A stretch of 55,387 nt of DNA from Nitrospirota bacterium (GTDB taxonomy: Bacteria; Nitrospirota; Thermodesulfovibrionia; UBA6902): the NCBI GenBank assembly GCA_016222905.1, contig JACRPZ010000046.1, positions 1 to 55,387 on the forward strand, written 5' to 3'. The notes under the pieces were generated by a model. The model had not been told where the DNA came from and ran no database searches. It was given only the letters and a program-made list of their open reading frames with translations. Positions 18,826 to 27,850 of the stretch are shown one piece after another. The position numbers and the translations under genes are program-made. Positions within the stretch are counted from its first letter, which is position 1; every line of letters starts with the position of its first letter.

Positions 18826-19962
18826 TCAAGTGTTGCACTTCATTATTGAACTGGCGACCTGACAATCCTTTCCGGAAATAAGATTAACGATTTCTTTGAC
18901 CGCATTTTTAATTGGAAATTCCTCTGCCTTTGCTCTGGCCCTCTTGCCCATTTCTCCGCCTGAAGCTAATGCAGATATTATCCTCTCTGCAAGCAGTGTT
19001 ACATCTAAAGGGTCAACTATGAATCCCTGGATCCCCTCTTCAATAATTTCTGAAACACCATTATGTTGCGTAGTAATTACCGGAAGGCCGGAAGCCATTG
19101 CTTCGAGCGTGGCATTGCTGAACGGGTCATAGATAGTCGGAAGTACGAATACATCAGAAATTGCATATAGATTTTCGACCTCTTTCTCAGGGCCCCAGAA
19201 TGTGACTTTTTTATAGATCCCCAGCTTTTTTGCGCTTGATATGTATACGTTTTTTGCCGGTCTTCCGGCAATTATCAGTCTTGTATTGTTCAAATCCATA
19301 AGCGAAAAGGCCTTAAGAAGAGAAGATACACCTTTCCTTTTAAAATCAGCGCCGATGAACAAAATGATATTATTTTCAGTTATTTGATATGAATTTCTTA
19401 ATGTCTTCTTTTTCTCGTCTCCGGCAGGCTTAAACCGGCTGGTGTCCACTCCGTTATAAATAACAGTTATTTTGTCCGGTGATATGGAATAGTTTCTGAC
19501 AATATCATTTTTTACCATTATTGAATTTGCTATTATACAGCGGGAATTCTTAAAACATCTGCTTTCAAGATAAAGCAATACAAGGTGAAGGGGATTTATT
19601 TTATGACTAATTCTTTTCAAAAAAGGCTCCATGATTCCACGCTTCTTAAGCCATTCTTTATGACACCCGTCGCCCGCCCTATAAATATCTTGATATAACG
19701 TCCTTTCGAAACTCAGAATAACGTCGGGAGAAGCTTTCTTCAATTCCTTTCTTGACCTTAATGCAAATATACTACTTGAAAGAAATGATGGTTTCCGGCA
19801 TGCGCTTACAATGCGGATACTGAAGGTGTCGTAAGCCATGGCATTTGTACTGAATATATCAATTTCATGTCCTTGTTCAGAGAGCTTTCCGGCCACAAGC
19901 CGCAGATAATTTTCAGCCCCGCCATAGGGATTATAATTCTTTCTGACAAGAGCAATTCTCAT
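18826..19962 (-). CDS. Family 4 glycosyltransferase, first gene of the minus-strand operon
   Basis: A 378-residue GT-B enzyme starting MRIALVRKNYNPYGGAENYL, with donor-site segments IIIFIGADFKRKG-like (NIILFIGADFKRKG) and PTIYDPFSNATLEAMASGLPVITT containing the EX7E-type motif. The N-terminal YGGAENYLRLVAGKLSEQGH resembles WaaG-type LPS core glycosyltransferases. An AAGGAT ribosome binding site lies about 9 bases before the ATG. The promoter should lie in the AT-rich region above 19962, but no clear consensus was found. Confidence 0.84.
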   Translation of the reverse strand: MRIALVRKNYNPYGGAENYLRLVAGKLSEQGHEIDIFSTNAMAYDTFSIRIVSACRKPSFLSSSIFALRSRKELKKASPDVILSFERTLYQDIYRAGDGCHKEWLKKRGIMEPFLKRISHKINPLHLVLLYLESRCFKNSRCIIANSIMVKNDIVRNYSISPDKITVIYNGVDTSRFKPAGDEKKKTLRNSYQITENNIILFIGADFKRKGVSSLLKAFSLMDLNNTRLIIAGRPAKNVYISSAKKLGIYKKVTFWGPEKEVENLYAISDVFVLPTIYDPFSNATLEAMASGLPVITTQHNGVSEIIEEGIQGFIVDPLDVTLLAERIISALASGGEMGKRARAKAEEFPIKNAVKEIVNLISGKDCQVASSIMKCNT

Positions 19963-20698
19963 TTGGTGATTATCCTTAATATATTGATAATTAGGGTCTA
20001 TCCATAAATTGCCATTATTTTGTCATAATATCAAAATATTAGGTGATTTAAAACCTCTCCTCGAGATATTCGCCGATGAAACTTTCTGAACTATAAGTGT
20101 CTGTATGCTTAATATGGCTTGTTTTCAGAATTGACGCGAACCATATGCCTGATAAAGAAGCGTAGGATGATTATTTGTTAATTTGTCCACGGTGTTTAAT
20201 ATAATCCTGATGAACAAACTTCTTCTGAAGTGGCGAAGCCTGCAATTATCAAAGAGAGAATAATATCAGCTATTCTTAAGCTGATGAATTCATCCTTTCT
20301 TGGAAATCTTAAAAGCGCAGACAGTGTGATATTTCATAAATAAAACGTTATAAAAATCAATAAGTTATCTTTAAAATTCAAAGTATTATGAGATTTTCTT
20401 CGCATAACATTAATGTGACTCGACACTAATTATGAGAGTTAAGTGGTCACCACCCTTATTAGCAGCATAAATATTAATGATATGCGGAATATATTACTAT
20501 ATTCTGTCAATAAAAAGATACGATAAACATCAGGAAGTTCGGATGTTATAACAGGCTTCTTCATTATCAGTTCTCATACCAACAGCTTAGCTGAAATCCC
20601 TTGTCTCATAGCCTTCCTTCCGTTTGACGTCTCTGTATGCAGAATAGTAAACTTCATAATTTCAATGCCTGTTGACGAATAAATATTTTAACGCGAAT

Positions 20699-20850
20699 TT
20701 ATTCCAGTGAAAATTCGGGGATTATAACAGCCACGCCCAATTCGCGCGGGTCGTCATTAACACCCCATTCTTTTGGACTCCATGTACGGGAAACATTCAA
20801 AGATCATACGAAATATTGTATTATCTTTTCATCAGGTTTTGTATAAGGGG
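20699..20850 (-). pseudogene. Decayed C-terminal domain related to the 21271-23838 protein (copy A)
   Basis: On the minus strand, reading toward TAA at 20699-20701, the frame gives LNVSRTWSPKEWGVNDDPR followed by ELGVAVIIPEFSLE and stop. This closely parallels the end of the large neighbouring protein (VDRTWNPKSVGISQDGRDLG, then VAVAIP). An in-frame TGA lies six codons before RTW, so this copy is broken. Weaker similarity (PDEKIIQYFV) reaches to about 20850. It was probably the end of a paralogous gene once transcribed leftward. Confidence 0.65.
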
Positions 20851-21057
20851 ACGCATAACGGAATTATCTCTCATTGGTGCTAATGAATTTTTTTATAATA
20901 ACAGCAAAATGGAACTTTTCTTGAAATGTGTTCATGATTATATTGGGGAGAGACTTGTGAATATCATGCCCCATTGCTGATTGAAATATTATTAAAGAAA
21001 TTTCATTAGGCATAATAAGCAGTAGCAAAACATATTACTTGAAACAGTCAATTTTGA

Positions 21058-21159
21058 GAACAAAAAATCATAACTTTTCAGGTCATTAGAACAGGGAGTC
21101 CGAAAGCTTTTGGAATATCCGGTGATGGTCGAGAATTGGGCGTTGCTTTGGCACTGTGA
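21058..21159 (+). pseudogene. Decayed C-terminal domain related to the 21271-23838 protein (copy B)
   Basis: The plus-strand frame ending at TGA 21157-21159 reads EQKIITFQVIRTGSPKAFG followed by ISGDGRELGVALAL. It matches the tail of the intact protein (SKVLTLQVDRTWNPKSVG, ISQDGRDLGVAVAIP) position by position, with the conserved Trp changed to Gly. An in-frame stop lies immediately before this stretch and a frameshift seems likely upstream. It lies 112 bases before the intact gene and in the same direction, as if a tandem duplicate had decayed. Confidence 0.65.
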
Positions 21160-21270
21160 AAGGACAAAGCTATTCACAAATGAAGAGAAACATATAAAGG
21201 TTTTCAGGGAATTATTAACATATCCAAGCCGGTATCAATATGAGCGTAAGATACGCAGGTGTTTTATAAT

Positions 21271-23838
21271 ATGTCATCGAATATTATTCTTAAAGTTTTC
21301 ATAGGCGTCTTCTTATGTACTAATATTCTATTAAGGTTAGATGCCTTTACCCACAGCCCCTTTCATAGAATCCTTTTTATATCTGCAATACTCTGCTGTT
21401 TTTTTGCTCTCTTATATCCGAAATTCCTAAAAAAATTATTGTTAGTTTTTGGGGCAAGTTTTATCTTTTACGGGGTTCATTCCAATTCAATATACAGCCA
21501 TACATTCGAACTGCTGGTAACCCTAATTACGATAACACTGTTTATTTTGAATTTAAAAGAGAATCCTCCTCAAAAGAAGAACAAACACCTTGTATCTTTA
21601 CTCTTTCTTTATGTAGCGCTATCAACACTCTCATTATTTATACTGCCGTTAGACTATATAACCAAGACTTATTTATTGTCAGGACTAAAGAGTTTTGCAA
21701 ACGCATTAACACATGCTGATGCAGGGTCGTATCTTTACCCGATTGCCGGCGTTAATAGACTGATTCTCTTTTTCTTGTTTATCACGCAGATATCAAGCCT
21801 TACCGACAGCAAAAACAGTTACAAGTCACTTTTCATAGGAACATTTTACGGGGCTGTGCTTTCAGTTATTTTGGGTTTACTGGACTATTATTCTATTATG
21901 TCTTTGTCCGGTTTCAGAATGTTAGACCCCAATGTAAATCCGTTAGATATTCAGTTGCGCTTGCAATCTACTTTTGGACATCCGGGCTGGTTTGCGGAAT
22001 TTATAATTATTTCAATCCCTTTTCTCCTGATAGGTTTTTCAGGTTGGCATAAAACATCTTCATGGAAATTATTTTTATTTGCTATTTTATTCTTATGTGA
22101 GCTTGCCTTGATTCTCAGTAAAGCAAGAGCGGTATGGGTAGCTTTTCCACATACGATATTCTTCTTCTGGTTGCTTTTTTTTAGGACAAAGCATGATAAA
22201 CCTATAAGCTTTAAAATAGATAAAAAGGATTTTATTAAAATATCGTTTTTTGCATCAATTACCGTAGTAGTCGGTCTCATTGTTGCTTACATGGTACTGG
22301 GGGTAAAAGGTTTACCAGCGCAGGACATGGCAAAATATACAAACAAGAATATTATTACATTCGAAAAAAATGAGGGAGGTAAATTATCAGGGGAACAAAA
22401 ACCTAAAAGCCTGTTAATACGAAAATTCACCAACCCTTTTCAGTCAAATGACATAGTAAGGCAGCACAATTTAATTATGAAAAGGTCGAATATTATTGAG
22501 AGTCTTAGGTCTCGTTCCGGTGTAATATGGATGCAAGGGATTGATGTTGGAGTTGAAAGCCCTTTCTTTGGATCAGGTTATGAATCCTATCGATGGCATA
22601 CAGACATTCTCAGTAATATTCCTGAATTCACATCTGCCAGAGAAAGACAGCTATCACTGGATACCCCTCATAGTTTCTTTATTCAACTTTTTGTAAGCGG
22701 TGGTTTAGTTGGTCTTTTCCTGTGGATTTTGATTGTGATATACGTCATTTTAATATTACTGATAGATTTTAAGCAGGAAAAGACCTATTTAAATATTCCG
22801 GTGATACTTTCTATCGTTAGCTTTCATCTTTACGGCATATTTCAGGACATGCAGTACATTCCAGTGATCTGGTTCTTCATATTACTAAATATCGGTTACG
22901 CCTTAACTATAGGTGAAAACGTATTACCCATCAGACACTGTAGATTTTGGAAAATGCTTCTTAGTATATGCATAATTCTGACAGTGTTAAGCGGATTTGT
23001 ATATTTTAAGTATCCCGTATCTAAAAAAATAAGTGAAAAATATGGCTTATGGGTATATGCGACAGATCAGAACCGTGATAACTATATTGGCTTTTTTAGC
23101 CCCGAGAAATGGAAAACTGGGAAATACAGATGGAGCCAGAAGGAAGGTATTTTAGTCATTAAAGGACACAGTATTGTTGAACTCTCATTTCATGCCAGCC
23201 ACCCGGATATTGAAAAAAAACCTGTTATGTTAAACATTCTATTAAATAAAGAACCTTTCGATAAGGTGATTTTTACAAAGGAAGGGTCTATTACAAGAAA
23301 ATATTATATACCAGACAGTTCCAACAACATACAAGAGTTGCTTTTAAAGGTTTCGAGGACATGGAATCCCTACAAAAATGGAGGAAGCAATGATAATCGT
23401 GATTTGGGAATCGCTGTGAGTGAGATTAAGTTCCTTGAAGAAATACCGGCAGATGGCATAGGTTTTTATAGCTGGGAACAATTAGGTGGCGGTCAGATCA
23501 CGGGATGGCCTGATAGCCTGCCGGTGAAATTCCGCTGGGCCGGGATGCGTGCTTCAATGAATATAGGAGGAATATTGAAAGAAGATATCAAACTTTTTCT
23601 GTTTTCTAATCACCCTGATATTAAAGAGAATCCGGTTGGAGTTAAGATATTTGGTAATCATGGGCTTGTATGGGAAGATATTTTCATGGAAAGTAAGTGG
23701 AAAAAGGCAGTCATTAAACGAGATGAGATAAAAGATTCAAAGGTATTAACTCTGCAGGTGGACAGAACGTGGAATCCTAAATCGGTAGGTATTTCACAGG
23801 ATGGCAGAGATTTAGGGGTTGCGGTGGCAATACCTTAA
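21271..23838 (+). CDS. O-antigen ligase-like protein with duplicated C-terminal domain
   Basis: An 855-residue protein. About twelve hydrophobic segments fill residues 1-590. The loop GSGYESYRWHTDIL followed by TPHSFFIQLFVSGGLVGLFLW marks it as a PF04932-type O-antigen ligase/polymerase or glycan-transferring relative. After the last membrane segment (about residue 585) come two similar units of about 110 residues. Each contains SNHPDIKENPV-like (SHPDIEKKPV) and RTWNP...GRDLGVAV-like motifs, so this is a tandem duplication, probably a periplasmic beta-rich domain. ATG 21271 with AGGTG upstream is preferred to GTG 21259. AT-rich, with two decayed copies of its tail nearby. Confidence 0.75.
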   Translation: MSSNIILKVFIGVFLCTNILLRLDAFTHSPFHRILFISAILCCFFALLYPKFLKKLLLVFGASFIFYGVHSNSIYSHTFELLVTLITITLFILNLKENPPQKKNKHLVSLLFLYVALSTLSLFILPLDYITKTYLLSGLKSFANALTHADAGSYLYPIAGVNRLILFFLFITQISSLTDSKNSYKSLFIGTFYGAVLSVILGLLDYYSIMSLSGFRMLDPNVNPLDIQLRLQSTFGHPGWFAEFIIISIPFLLIGFSGWHKTSSWKLFLFAILFLCELALILSKARAVWVAFPHTIFFFWLLFFRTKHDKPISFKIDKKDFIKISFFASITVVVGLIVAYMVLGVKGLPAQDMAKYTNKNIITFEKNEGGKLSGEQKPKSLLIRKFTNPFQSNDIVRQHNLIMKRSNIIESLRSRSGVIWMQGIDVGVESPFFGSGYESYRWHTDILSNIPEFTSARERQLSLDTPHSFFIQLFVSGGLVGLFLWILIVIYVILILLIDFKQEKTYLNIPVILSIVSFHLYGIFQDMQYIPVIWFFILLNIGYALTIGENVLPIRHCRFWKMLLSICIILTVLSGFVYFKYPVSKKISEKYGLWVYATDQNRDNYIGFFSPEKWKTGKYRWSQKEGILVIKGHSIVELSFHASHPDIEKKPVMLNILLNKEPFDKVIFTKEGSITRKYYIPDSSNNIQELLLKVSRTWNPYKNGGSNDNRDLGIAVSEIKFLEEIPADGIGFYSWEQLGGGQITGWPDSLPVKFRWAGMRASMNIGGILKEDIKLFLFSNHPDIKENPVGVKIFGNHGLVWEDIFMESKWKKAVIKRDEIKDSKVLTLQVDRTWNPKSVGISQDGRDLGVAVAIP

Positions 23839-23947
23839 GCTCGATAAGTCATCAGCACAAGTGAAGATAGTAAATATTACGCCTAAATCACGGCCTCAAG
23901 CATCTTAAGTTTTTTGACTAATCCACGGCATAAGGGTGTCTCTCTCC

Positions 23948-24133
23948 TTATGTGACGCTTGCCGAGGTCGCCCCATGTACATCTTTGATTAATAAATATT
24001 TAGCCGCAACCAGCAGCGTAACGCCAAACAGCAATGGATAAAACGCGCTTAAGGCGTCCGGATACGATAAGGAAACCAACGAATATATAATAAAAACTCT
24101 CCAGGAAAACAATAACCCCTCCTTGCCATCCAA
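23948..24133 (-). pseudogene. Possible C-terminal fragment of a membrane protein
   Basis: Sixty-one codons with two hydrophobic stretches (LFSWRVFIIYSLVSLSY and FYPLLFGVTLLVAAKYLLI). The composition and its place in a glycan gene cluster suggest the tail of a polytopic protein, but no motif confirms this. No ribosome binding site precedes the first ATG. A chance open frame is the alternative. Confidence 0.25.
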
Positions 24134-24181
24134 TCTTAATCGGACAGTTTATGCGTTTTCTACAGTCTTACTGCAGGGTTC

Positions 24182-24210
24182 TTAACAAAACATTCGACTT
24201 AAGTTATAAT
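24182..24210 (+). promoter_or_regulatory. Promoter of the FG-GAP/uppS/cdsA operon
   Basis: TTAACA at 24182-24187, a 17-base spacer, and a perfect TATAAT at 24205-24210. The predicted start near 24217 gives a 37-base leader before ATG 24254. It probably drives the FG-GAP-like gene and the overlapping uppS. Confidence 0.6.
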
Positions 24211-24253
24211 ATCAAATTGTTTCTAAATAAGAATTAGATCTGAACATTCACAG

Positions 24254-26017
24254 ATGCGTAATATAAAAAAACCTCTCATAATATTATTGCTCTTTATAGC
24301 GCTTCTTTTATGCGCCGGGGCGGCCTTTTCCGAGATCCCTTCCGCCAAACCTGATGACGGGGTTGATTCTGTCAGGGATTCCGTTCTCTCATATTTCAGT
24401 CCTGTGAGCGGAGAGGTTAAAGAGTTTGCGGATGGAATTGTAAGTATCAGCCTTTCGGCTGAAAAGGAACTTAAGAACGGGACGCGTTTATCTGTTTACA
24501 GAGAGGGCAGCCCGTTCTATCACCCGGTTACAAAGGAATTGATCGGCAAGACTGAGAATTTTGCAGGGATGATAGAGGTCACCAAAAGCGGTGCTGATAA
24601 CCGAACATACACCTGCCGGACAGTAAAGGGTGATATAAAACCCGGTGATATAGTCAGGGTCACATCTTCAAAGATAAAGCTTGCCTTTTTCCAGGATAGA
24701 AAATCCGCATGGGATCTCTCGGAACTCTTTTTTAACTCATTGAAGAACTCGGGCCGTTTTGAGATACTTGAGGCATATGCCGATAAATATGAACCGGAAT
24801 ATTTATCCGGTCTTGCCAGAGGGCTTGGCGCTGAGGCATTTCTCTTCTTTTCGACCCCTTCCAAATCCGGCAATAAGTTTCTAAATGTAAAGCTCTTTTG
24901 GGCTGAGGACGTATATCTCTTTGCAGAGATAGAAAAGGACGCGGGTTCCGCTGCCGCAGGCTCTGTATCTGATGAAAAATTTATAAATATTAATCTGGCA
25001 GGAACAGAGCCGTGGAGGAGCAACGATGTCGCAGGAGGGGAATTAATAGCAACAGGCGATGTTGACGGCAACGGCGAGAGGGAGATGGTGGTCAGCGACG
25101 GGACTAACCTGAGGATATATGATATTAAAGAGAAACCTCTGGAGAAGTGGTTCATAAACGGCGGCTCTCACGAGAGACATCTCTCCATTGATATTCTTGA
25201 CCTTAACAATAACGGACGTGCCGAAATATTTGTTACCTCTTACATCCCGGGTAACAATATAATGAGCTCTTTTGTTCTGGAATATGACCCTTCCGAAGGA
25301 TACAAAAGGATATGGGATAAGGCCTCTTATTTTTTCAGGGTCACAGGAAAGTCACTCCTTATGCAGAAGTTTACAAGTTTTGGAATATTCAGCGGCTCTG
25401 TTTTTGAAAGCATCTGGAAGGACGGGAATTATCAGACAGACAAACCGCTTGAACTTCCCAAAGGGGTAAATATCTATGGTTTCGCATTTGCAGACTGGAA
25501 AAAAGACGGACGCAGACAGATAATTTCATTTGATGATAAAGGGTATCTGAATTTATATATGAACGGGCAGTCAATATGGAAAAGCAAGGATACTTACGGA
25601 AAATTTACGATCTCTTTTTATAGAAAAGCTGCTTCATTGTTTGACAGCTCTTCGAAGAGTGATAACAATTCATTTGGCAATCAGGAATCGGAATGGTATG
25701 TCAGGGGCAGGCTGCTTGCTGTTAATACATCCCGTGGACAGGAGATCATAGCTGTGAAGAAGATCCCTTTGTTGTCAAATGTTCCCGGGCTCGGCACTAA
25801 CAGCGCCGAGATCTATTCCTTATGGTGGGACGGCGCTCATATGGATGAATCGTTTATGATGCGCGGTATTTCAGGGCCTGTTACAGATTACCTGATAGAG
25901 GGAAACGAAATATTTATACTTGCCAGAAAGGGGCTGGCCGCTTTTCTTAAAAAGTCGTATAAGGGAGATTTCGCAAGGGGCGGAAGGCTCTATTATTACA
26001 ATCTTGGTGAAAAATGA
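24254..26017 (+). CDS. Exported FG-GAP/VCBS-repeat-like protein
   Basis: A 587-residue protein with a signal peptide (hydrophobic about residues 7-25, likely cut after AFS). A first domain of about 220 residues contains a possible flagellar-assembly-T-like or CsgG-like fold. From about residue 255 there are FG-GAP-like units: GELIATGDVDGNGEREMVVSD, ILDLNNNGRAEIFVTSY and FAFADWKKDGRRQIISFDDK. These Asp/Asn-rich loops (DVDGNGE, DLNNNGR, DWKKDGR) bind Ca2+ in beta-propellers. Function unknown; an envelope structural or sensing role is a guess. Its stop overlaps the uppS start by 4 bases, which couples it to cell-envelope lipid synthesis. Confidence 0.65.
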   Translation: MRNIKKPLIILLLFIALLLCAGAAFSEIPSAKPDDGVDSVRDSVLSYFSPVSGEVKEFADGIVSISLSAEKELKNGTRLSVYREGSPFYHPVTKELIGKTENFAGMIEVTKSGADNRTYTCRTVKGDIKPGDIVRVTSSKIKLAFFQDRKSAWDLSELFFNSLKNSGRFEILEAYADKYEPEYLSGLARGLGAEAFLFFSTPSKSGNKFLNVKLFWAEDVYLFAEIEKDAGSAAAGSVSDEKFININLAGTEPWRSNDVAGGELIATGDVDGNGEREMVVSDGTNLRIYDIKEKPLEKWFINGGSHERHLSIDILDLNNNGRAEIFVTSYIPGNNIMSSFVLEYDPSEGYKRIWDKASYFFRVTGKSLLMQKFTSFGIFSGSVFESIWKDGNYQTDKPLELPKGVNIYGFAFADWKKDGRRQIISFDDKGYLNLYMNGQSIWKSKDTYGKFTISFYRKAASLFDSSSKSDNNSFGNQESEWYVRGRLLAVNTSRGQEIIAVKKIPLLSNVPGLGTNSAEIYSLWWDGAHMDESFMMRGISGPVTDYLIEGNEIFILARKGLAAFLKKSYKGDFARGGRLYYYNLGEK

Positions 26018-26709
26018 AGATTAAGCATGTTGCGATAATCATGGACGGCAATGGACGATGGGCGAGGCAGAAGGGGCTCCCCCGTATTCAGGGGCACAGG
26101 GAGGGCGTTAAAAGGGTAAATGAGATAGTGGAAGTATCCATTGAGAAGAAGCTTAAGGCTCTTACTTTCTATACCTTCTCCATGGAAAACTGGCAGAGGC
26201 CGAAAGCCGAGGTGAACGCCCTTATGCGTCTTCTGAGTGTTTATTTGAAGAGCGAAATGAAGAGGCTGGTTGACAAGAATGTGGTCTTCAGGGCGATCGG
26301 CGATATCAAGAAACTCCCTGACGGAGTGCAGAAACTGATAATGGATTTTGAGACATTATCAAAAAACAATACGGGTCTTTTACTCACAAGCGCACTCAGC
26401 TACAGCGGAAGGGAAGAGATAGTCAACGCCGTAAAAAATATGCTGAGCAATGATGTGAGGCCTGAGAAAGTTGATGAAAAAATGTTGGAATCCTATCTTT
26501 ACACTGCCGGTATCCCTGACCCTGATCTGATAATACGCACAAGCGGGGAGATGAGACTCAGCAATTTTCTGCTGTGGCAGTCTGCTTACGCTGAGTTTTA
26601 TTTTACAAATACTCTCTGGCCTGATTTTGGAAGGGAGAAGTTTATATCTGCCATCAAGGAATATCAGGGGCGGGAGAGGAGATTCGGCGGTCTGACAGAG
26701 AAGAGCTGA
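26014..26709 (+). CDS. uppS: Undecaprenyl diphosphate synthase
   Basis: A 231-residue cis-prenyltransferase. The N-terminal HVAIIMDGNGRWA binds substrate diphosphate and carries the catalytic Asp; FSMENWQRPKAEV and DPDLIIRTSGEMRLSNFLLWQ are the other diagnostic motifs. It condenses isopentenyl diphosphate onto farnesyl diphosphate to make the C55 lipid carrier used for peptidoglycan and O-antigen. It overlaps the upstream gene by 4 bases and precedes cdsA, dxr and rseP, the usual envelope/isoprenoid gene order. Confidence 0.97.
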   Translation: MKIKHVAIIMDGNGRWARQKGLPRIQGHREGVKRVNEIVEVSIEKKLKALTFYTFSMENWQRPKAEVNALMRLLSVYLKSEMKRLVDKNVVFRAIGDIKKLPDGVQKLIMDFETLSKNNTGLLLTSALSYSGREEIVNAVKNMLSNDVRPEKVDEKMLESYLYTAGIPDPDLIIRTSGEMRLSNFLLWQSAYAEFYFTNTLWPDFGREKFISAIKEYQGRERRFGGLTEKS

Positions 26710-26780
26710 AATTAATCCCTAAATCTCTCAATGCTTCGTTTATTCCCGGACGAAACATGCCGGTAGAAATCTTCTGATAT

Positions 26781-27605
26781 ATGAGCACAATGCAAGCCGG
26801 AATAAAGAAGGGCTTTAATTTTAAGCGGGTGGCTGTGGCAGGGATATTAATCCCCGCATTGTTTGTATATATTTACTCATTGCCGGCTTCGCCGTATTTT
26901 CTGGGACTCCTTTTAGTCATCTCCATGTTGAGCATGATGGAATTCTTTGCAATGTATAACGTGCCTGCAAGGATGCGTCTGCCTGCTGTTTTAACCGGGG
27001 GGGCGGTTTTTTATGTTGTTTGCGTGTTCCCGTCCAGAACTCCGGAGGCTTTTTTTACAGGCATAATTTTTTTGCTCTTATTGAGGCTTTTTACGGGCGG
27101 TTCTCCGTCAGGGAGCATGAAGGAGTTAGGCCCTGTTGGGGTCGGCCTTCTGTATATAGCGGGGTTGCTCTCATATCAGTGGAGTCTGAGAAACTATTCT
27201 CAGGGCATGGAATATATATTTCTTCTTTACATTGCCGGCTGGTTTGCCGACAGCTCGGCATATTATGTAGGAACTTATCTTGGGAAGAGAAAGCTCTGTC
27301 CGGTCATAAGTCCAAACAAGACATACGAAGGCGCATTAGGAAGCATTATCGGAGGTGCGGCGGGAGTGGTTGTTGCAGTATCTGTATTTAATATGCCGGA
27401 TATTACAACTGCAAAGGCTATAATAATCGGTGCATTGTTAGGAGCGGCAACGATCGCCGGAGACCTTATAGAATCCATGTTTAAGCGAGATGCTGGTGTA
27501 AAGGATTCAGGCAGTCTTATCCCCGGTCATGGCGGACTGCTTGACAAGCTGGACGGATTTCTTGTCTCAGGCCCGGTGCTGTACTTTATATTGAAATATT
27601 ATTAA
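26781..27605 (+). CDS. cdsA: Phosphatidate cytidylyltransferase
   Basis: A 274-residue integral membrane enzyme with about seven hydrophobic segments. It has the signature near the C-terminus KRDAGVKDSGSLIPGHGGLLDKLDG, whose Asp and His residues form the catalytic metal site, and SPNKTYEGALGS earlier. It makes CDP-diacylglycerol from phosphatidic acid and CTP for phospholipid synthesis. Length is normal. The ATG at 26781 lacks a strong ribosome binding site. It follows uppS by 71 bases. Confidence 0.95.
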   Translation: MSTMQAGIKKGFNFKRVAVAGILIPALFVYIYSLPASPYFLGLLLVISMLSMMEFFAMYNVPARMRLPAVLTGGAVFYVVCVFPSRTPEAFFTGIIFLLLLRLFTGGSPSGSMKELGPVGVGLLYIAGLLSYQWSLRNYSQGMEYIFLLYIAGWFADSSAYYVGTYLGKRKLCPVISPNKTYEGALGSIIGGAAGVVVAVSVFNMPDITTAKAIIIGALLGAATIAGDLIESMFKRDAGVKDSGSLIPGHGGLLDKLDGFLVSGPVLYFILKYY

Positions 27606-27618
27606 CCCGGAAATGGCA

Positions 27619-27835
27619 ATTAAACACAGAGGTCGCAGAGGAAATATATTGATAGTAAAATAAGAATTGAATTTTGTTAATGATTTTCTCTGTGCACTCT
27701 TTCATGCAAGGATAAAATTGATTATTTTCCAAAAGATAAGAAGAGAACGCAGAGAATGACTTAATAATAAAGGCTTTTTAAAAATCCATAATGTCTCTAT
27801 GAACTCTGTGGTTTCTTAAAATGCATTTTTGGGGT
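27619..27835. repeat. CACAGAG-type dispersed inverted repeat between cdsA and dxr
   Basis: The 245-base spacer is made of CACAGAGGTCGCAGAGGAAA-like sequence (from 27625), its counterpart TTTTCTCTGTGCACTCT (about 27682), AGAACGCAGAGAATGAC (about 27745), and TCTCTATGAACTCTGTGGTT (about 27795). The CACAGAG/CTCTGTG units face each other, so it could form nested hairpins. It resembles the CACAGATTACGCAG repeat before atpC in style. No gene lies within it. Confidence 0.65.
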
Positions 27836-27850
27836 TAAAAAGGAATTTTA

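Larger units (their letters stand above)
19963..21270. other. 1.3-kb AT-rich decayed region
   Basis: No intact gene is visible between the glycosyltransferase operon and the large O-antigen-ligase-like gene. Reading all frames shows two remnants of the C-terminal domain of that large protein, one on each strand (given separately), plus stop-riddled stretches such as a short minus-strand frame near 20210-20340 that I cannot assign. The region therefore looks like the graveyard of one or more related genes rather than a regulatory spacer. Confidence 0.65.
23839..24253. other. Intergenic region with a possible membrane-protein fragment and a promoter
   Basis: This 415-base gap holds a promoter for the next gene and one 61-codon minus-strand frame (23948-24133). 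The frame encodes a hydrophobic peptide (SWRVFIIYSLVSLSYPDALS, FYPLLFGVTLLVAAKYLLIK) that could be the end of a lost polytopic membrane protein such as another O-antigen ligase. It has no clear start signal. I treat it as a possible remnant, not a gene. Confidence 0.4.

Noticed and set aside
21110-21304. 64-codon frame before the O-antigen-ligase-like gene
   Set aside because: It overlaps decayed tail copy B in another reading frame and runs into the real start of the large gene.
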